From assembly GCA_030998225.1 (NCBI GenBank), contig JAPYXD010000522.1:6634001-6698000 (forward strand): 64,000 nucleotides of DNA, in the 5' to 3' direction. Positions within the stretch are counted from its first letter, which is position 1, and each line of letters starts with the position of its first letter. A program made the translations under genes and the position numbers. This DNA comes from Diplolepis rosae (Eukaryota; Arthropoda; Insecta; Hymenoptera; Diplolepididae). Below the pieces are notes generated by a model that saw only the letters and a list, made by a program, of their open reading frames with translations, was not told the origin of the DNA and did not search any database. This document shows, piece by piece, positions 59,454-64,000 of the stretch.

Positions 59454-59867
59454 CACGCATGCGTGATCGCGTATCGAATTAGTCTATCCAAACAGTTTTG
59501 TTTGCTCAAAAAAACGTTGTTTAGGCCAACAAAATAATTTTTTGACAGCAACACAATATTTTGTTGGCCTAAAAAGCAATTTTGAAATAACAATAAAAAT
59601 TCTGCAGTGGCAACAAAAACTGCTTAGCAAAACATTCTTGTTGTGATGCCTAAATTTTTTTTAGTGCATGGATGCCCTCCTTTTTTTTCATGAATAGATT
59701 TCTTGCTTTCGAAGAATGAATTCATCGGTATAACATGTGGGATTCATGGTTAGAAAACATGTAAGAATTACATGCTCCAAAAGCATTAAGTTTAATCCTT
59801 TTAAACCTTGATTTTTCTCTCAGTGTATGAGTAAACAGTGACATTATATTTGAATTAATATTCCTGG

Positions 59868-59994
59868 TCACCTGTGATTGGTTGAAAAGTTAATTCCTCC
59901 TTGGGAACTCTATTTGTTTGTGGCGCAACGTTTTTAACGAATAAATGAATCCATAACTATATATGCTGTACTTCTCATTACCTTTTATCACAGT
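59868..59994 (+). promoter_or_regulatory. Copy E core promoter
   Basis: Same order as copy C: TCACCTGTGATTGGTT at 59868, CTATATAT at 59957-59964, and TCACAGT at 59988-59994 about 31 bases later. The leader TTTTCATAAGTTGTTCG is identical up to the ATG at 60017. Confidence 0.58.
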
Positions 59995-60016
59995 GAGTTT
60001 TCATAAGTTGTTCGAA

Positions 60017-60074
60017 ATGAGTAATTTGAAGGTTGTCGTAGTTTGCGTGCTTTTTGCTATCTCATATTCTGAAG
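60017..60074 (+). CDS. Copy E exon 1: signal peptide
   Basis: Encodes MSNLKVVVVCVLFAISYSE and ends GAAG|GTAATT in phase 1. Only two base changes separate it from copy C exon 1. No exon 2 of the usual type follows within the window. Either the gene continues past 64 kb, or it uses the short exon at 61568. Confidence 0.62.
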
Positions 60075-60819
60075 GTAATTATTTTATATCTTTATTCGAT
60101 TATTGTGAAATATTGTTCTCATTTTTATGTCTCTTTTATAAAAATATGTTATATTTTATAATATTCGTCTACTTAAAATGTGCATTTTACAGTTTAATTA
60201 TTTATGTATAAGCTAATCATTATAATTAAAACAAATAGCATTATCGATACCTTCTCAATAATAAAAAATAGTGCATAGATAGACACCTTCTTAGAAAGAA
60301 ACATAGTAGAAAAATATAAATATAAAAATATTTTGAATTACTTAAACCTTCTTCTTTGAAGAGTGAAAATTTCAACGTTGTCGAGGTAACTAACTCCTAG
60401 ACAATTGGTTCCTTGACCCTATTAAGCAATGAAAAATTTTTGTTACCTCTACACTACTCGCATTGGAAATTCCTATGTAGGATCCTACATGAAAACCTAT
60501 ATTTTATATGGGCTCTTCTCGGGGTCGCTGCCAAATAAAAATTATGCTCTCTAAATTTTGAATTAGTAAGGATTAGTTTACCCCAAATAGGTAGAAAAAC
60601 TTATAATTTTTATTAACTGAAAGTGGGCGTATTTATGCTACTTAAATAGTAACTTTTACTCTGAATTAGTTAATACTGACTTATTCAATAAATTTTTTGT
60701 CATCCTCACCTGAGAAGGGCTCCATTCTCACTCCAATTCTAGTACAAAATGTGCCTGATTCTCGCATCTTTGAAACGATGCGAGAAGTTTCAATTCACGC
60801 ATTATTCAATTGCCAAATA

Positions 60820-61107
60820 CAGTCAAGTCTCGTTTATTTCAAGTATCCCGAAAGAACAGTCTTGTTTATTTCAAGTCGCGAGCGGTTCCCACCACTGTCT
60901 CAGTTGACATACCAAATGAATGCACCTCGCCCCCACTTTTCTCACTTCATTCGAGCGCTCCTCAGAGCGTCACGTGACAGTGAAATAGTGGGGCGTGGAG
61001 GGTAGCGTGAAACCTGAAATAAATGAGACCCTCGACTTACAATAAACAAGACTTGGAATAAACAAGACTTGGAATAAACCAGATTTGAAATAAACGAGAC
61101 TTGACTG
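60820..61107. mobile_element. MITE inserted at TA in copy E intron 1
   Basis: CAGTCAAGTCTCGTTTATTT and its inverse at 61088-61107, TA on both sides. The paralogous site near 46880 is empty. AATAAACAAGACTTGG is repeated near its right end. Confidence 0.7.
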
Positions 61108-61142
61108 TAATGCGGAAATTTATGATTTTCGCATTATTTATA

Positions 61143-61316
61143 TACCGTAAGGATTCGAGGAAACTGAACGCTATAGGAAGATGGGGCAGAGAGGGGACTG
61201 GAAAGCAACTGAGGGGCACGCATGCTTTCTCTCTCGCACTTCCACCCTTCCCATAAGCTCTCTCTCGCACTCATGGGTTTTCCTATAGCGTTCAGTTTCC
61301 TCGGATTCTTACGGTA
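61143..61316. mobile_element. Small TIR element at TA in copy E intron 1
   Basis: TACCGTAAGGATTCGAGGAA and its inverse bound 174 bp, with a CTCTCTCGCACT-rich centre. It occupies the place held by the AC/TA microsatellite in the paralogue. Confidence 0.65.
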
Positions 61317-61567
61317 TATCAACACGAATAACATTTGCAGGTTATGTAATTGTCATTTTTAGCACCTAGTTAGGCACATTGCATACCAAAATTTATACTA
61401 ATAAAATGTTGTCATTCTCGTGTGAAAATAACAAAAAATAGTATTTCGTCTGCTCCTGTGCCTTGTGCTGGCCTCACATTCATGCGGGAATCACCTATAT
61501 CGCTTCCTTGCAACACAATATACAATTTATAAATTACAATCTTTGTATAAAGTATTTATATATCTAG

Positions 61568-61647
61568 TAGAAGCAACCTGTGACGGCTCAATGTTGAATT
61601 TGCAGAAATTAATACCTGGAAAAAAATATGATTTTATAGGAAACTAA
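61568..61647 (+). CDS. Possible terminal exon of copy E (short unrelated peptide)
   Basis: After TATATATCTAG an open stretch fits phase 1 of copy E exon 1 and would add VEATCDGSMLNLQKL and then IPGKKYDFIGN before TAA, giving a secreted peptide of about 45 residues. An alternative acceptor three bases later keeps the same frame. The polypyrimidine tract is poor and the peptide matches no family I can name with confidence; the LxPGKxYxF pattern faintly recalls the N-terminus of large lipid-transfer proteins. Treat as a candidate only. Confidence 0.25.
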
Positions 61648-61849
61648 AAATAAAAGTGATTTTATATTTCATACGACTCGATCCCAGATAGCGAACTTGA
61701 CCTAAAAAATCAGCAAAGTTGCGAGAACTGGTTTTATTGTAAATAACTCAAGAATTATAGCTCTCATCGGGAAAAGTTACATAAAAAAGTTGTAGATATT
61801 AAATAAGTCTATCAATTTGCTTCTATAATAATTATCGATAGCTTTCTTT

Positions 61850-62710
61850 TTTTTCAAGTTATATCGATTTTACGAGAAAAATATGCTCTCATAAGTTGGC
61901 TAGATCTTCTCAGCAGATGATCCTAGAGTAACGATTGAGGGCTTATTTTCTTCTTGAAGAGTTGGGCTTTTACGCTATTGGATAATCGTAACAAATTTTT
62001 TTATTTCATGCGTCAAAAAATGAGTATGCAAAATGACTATTATGCAAATCGATTCCTGACATTTTTTCACGAATTTTCAAAGAAAAATGAATTTTGCACG
62101 ACCTTCTGGAGTCAAGATAACATTTTTTTTAAAAATATCTGGAAGGCGCAATAAACAATTTACAGCAGCGCACTTCATGTATGTTAATGTTTAATACCTA
62201 TATTTTCAATAAAAAATTAATAGGATATGCTTACTTGATTTATAGTATGAGAAATTGAGTAATCAAGTAAATGGTGCGAGCGCGGAACGCAACAGCTGGA
62301 GCGGGCAGCGGAATAGGAGAAGAGCCGCGCGCTTGTACTGAAATCTGATTTCGTGCATTAAAATTGGATCGCGTTTTCAAAAACTTCAACATGTTGGCTC
62401 CAGAAGGTCGTACAAAATTCATTTTTTTCTTAAATTCGTGAAAAAATGTCAGGAATCGATTTCCATAATAGTAATTTCCATTAAATAAAAATTAATTGAT
62501 TAATGTAAAAAAAACGGGATAAAAAAAGGTACAATTTTTTCAAACGCATTTTTTGACCCTTAAATTGCGTAAATTCGTTACAATTGTTTAATAACATAAA
62601 AGCACATCTCTTCAAGAAGAAAATAATCCCTCAATCGTTACTCTAGGACTATCCGCTGAGAAGACCTAGCCAACTTATAAGAGCATCTTTTTTCGAAAAA
62701 TCGATATATT
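61850..62710. mobile_element. Fold-back element with ~350-bp arms
   Basis: CTCATAAGTTGGCTAGATCT, GAGTAACGATTGAGGG, TTCTTCTTGAAGAG and GACCTTCTGGAG on the left are inverted on the right (62399-62690). Centre about 62250, with a GC-rich patch. No gene. Confidence 0.65.
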
Positions 62711-62984
62711 TCGAAAAATAACCAATATTTTTCAATTTTTGCAAAAAGCACTATTTTAGCTTACGATAGCGTATACTTACAGGAAATTTTTTTTACTACT
62801 ATATATATAACATATGTAATCAACGATGTAATACTCCCAGCTGTCTTATCTTTTGTTATTATTCATTTATGTAACATATTGTTATAAATTTTTATTTTTT
62901 TATTACAAAAAATATTTTAAATGTTAATTCTAATAACAATGTTTCAACGAAATTTTTGACACAATGTAACCAACGCGAGTCCAG

Positions 62985-63512
62985 TCAGTTCAGTCCACTG
63001 TCATCATTTTTTACCGCGAACTCAGTCTAGTCAGTACAGTACAGTCAAGTCTCATCAGATTATTCATCGCCAGTTGGTCTCGTTCTAATTCGACGCCGAG
63101 TTCAACGATTGTATAAAGTGAAGGGGAATCGCCTTAACAAATCCTCTCTAAAACCTGGGATCAGAGAATCGACTATCTTAACCGACTGGACCACAAATTT
63201 CCCATCTTACTGAAATTATCCCAACGTCTACAAGTGAGAACTCAAGTTATCACATTCAATCTACTGAACTCATTTCATCACCGACCAATTTCCAAGCCAG
63301 TGTAATTACTAAGTATTTCAACTTTTATATGTCCATTTCCATTTTTCCATGTTGCTTACTTAAAATACTTTTATTGTTAATAAACATATTTTATATGATC
63401 AACCTTCTCATTTACTGACTCTTCCTTATTCCTTAGAGATGATCCTCAGGATCCTTACATAAAACGAGCAGATCCTTAAAGAAGAGAAATGTTACGTTTC
63501 TGAAGTAACACA
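62985..63512 (+). mobile_element. Solo-LTR-like sequence (Ty3-type)
   Basis: Leader with repeated CAGTC/TCAGT units (62990-63055), AATAAA at about 63380, and a TGTTACGTTTCTGAAGTAACA terminus at 63492-63512. Related fragments are at 56603 and 58082. I see no gag or pol beside it. Confidence 0.5.
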
Positions 63513-63599
63513 ATCAAGAATATCTGAATATTAAAACATAATTAAAATTAAATACCCATTGTAATACAACTATATTTTCGCAATTGTACCTTACTACCT

Positions 63600-64000
63600 A
63601 TGTATAAAAATAATTTAATTGACCCTTATAACTGAATCTGGTGGCACGGGTTTACAAAGCTCCTCAAGAAGATGTGGGTAACACCCAGACCATGAAGTTA
63701 CGACCCTTGAGGACTTGGAAAATCAGTGTGAGCCCCTAAGCTCACCAACTCAGCACGCAAGCAAAGCTGGCCCATACTTTCAATTCAAGACACTGACACC
63801 TGAGATACCAATGCACTTCGAAAAAGCTATTAAAACCATAGAACTCGAACTCCCATGCTTTCGTTGTACCAATTGAAACTGCAGGCAACAACATCGTTTA
63901 ATTTCGTAAATTTCGATCCGCCATTTAGAATCCGCCATCTTAGAAATGGAAATGTCAATTTTCTGACTGTAAATTCTTATTCACAGACCATCAAAACCCG
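63600..64000. repeat. Dispersed repeat at window end
   Basis: AAGCTGGCCCATACTTTCA (about 63766) recurs inverted at 13440-13460, with partly similar flanks (ACCCA-ACCATGAAG). Class unknown; no open frame. Confidence 0.35.

Noticed and set aside
62240..62422. GC-rich minus-strand frame as a promoter-proximal exon
   Set aside because: Lies in the loop of a fold-back element and has no family match.

Overview
This is a TE-saturated, AT-rich eukaryotic window, almost certainly from an insect. Reasons: many mariner/Tc1/IS630-type transposons, piggyBac remnants, R1-like LINE pieces, Ty3-like LTR pieces, dozens of fold-back elements, GT-AG introns, and TATA plus TCA-type initiator promoters. A hymenopteran is my best guess, but the sequence alone does not prove it. 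I see no bacterial genes, rRNA, tRNA or CRISPR.

The only host genes I can support form a tandem array, all on the + strand. It is made of copies of one four-exon gene for a small secreted protein with a chymotrypsin/trypsin (S1) fold that has lost its catalytic residues, i.e. a serine-protease homologue (SPH). Exon 1 carries the signal peptide, exon 2 the N-terminal barrel with the His motif and the Asp region, exon 3 the 'VGW' strand, and exon 4 the region that should hold GDSGG. Copy C is complete (exons at 18072-18129, 21331-21680, 27410-27517 and 29785-30102; 277 codons plus stop). Copy A (4576-4938) is a broken exon 4. Copy B (15933-16262) is an intact orphan exon 4. Copy D keeps exons 2 and 3 (55252-55616, 56164-56271), with what looks like its old intron 1 at 45.2-47.4 kb. 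Copy E has a promoter and exon 1 (59868-60074) and may splice to an unrelated short exon (61568-61647) or to exons beyond the window. In every copy that shows the relevant exon, the active-site Asp is Arg and the Ser is Ile. The signal peptide is nearly invariant, the mature part is very divergent, and exon 4 has diverged more between B and C than its own flanking intron. That is the pattern of a fast-evolving secreted effector, venom or salivary family; this role is inference.

Layout: 0-4.4 kb fold-back elements; 4.6 kb copy A; 5.0-6.4 kb IS630-type transposon with nested palindromes; 6.9-7.8 kb deleted mariner; 8-10.5 kb unassigned AT-rich DNA; 10.6-14.3 kb fold-backs, mariner, Tc1 and a LINE tail; 14.5-14.9 kb satellite; 15.6-16.4 kb copy B; 18.0-30.2 kb copy C, its introns filled by a satellite-bearing TIR element, LINE tails and a piggyBac inserted into a mariner; 30.2-45.2 kb further TEs (TTAA MITE, R1 ORF1 and ORF2 pieces, IS630-type transposase, a SAM-domain element); 45.2-47.4 kb duplicated intron with a 257-bp AC microsatellite; 47.7-55.1 kb a dense block of inverted DNA transposons; 55.2-56.6 kb copy D; 56.6-59.5 kb LTR pieces and a deleted mariner; 59.9-61.7 kb copy E; 61.8-64 kb a fold-back and a solo-LTR-like sequence.
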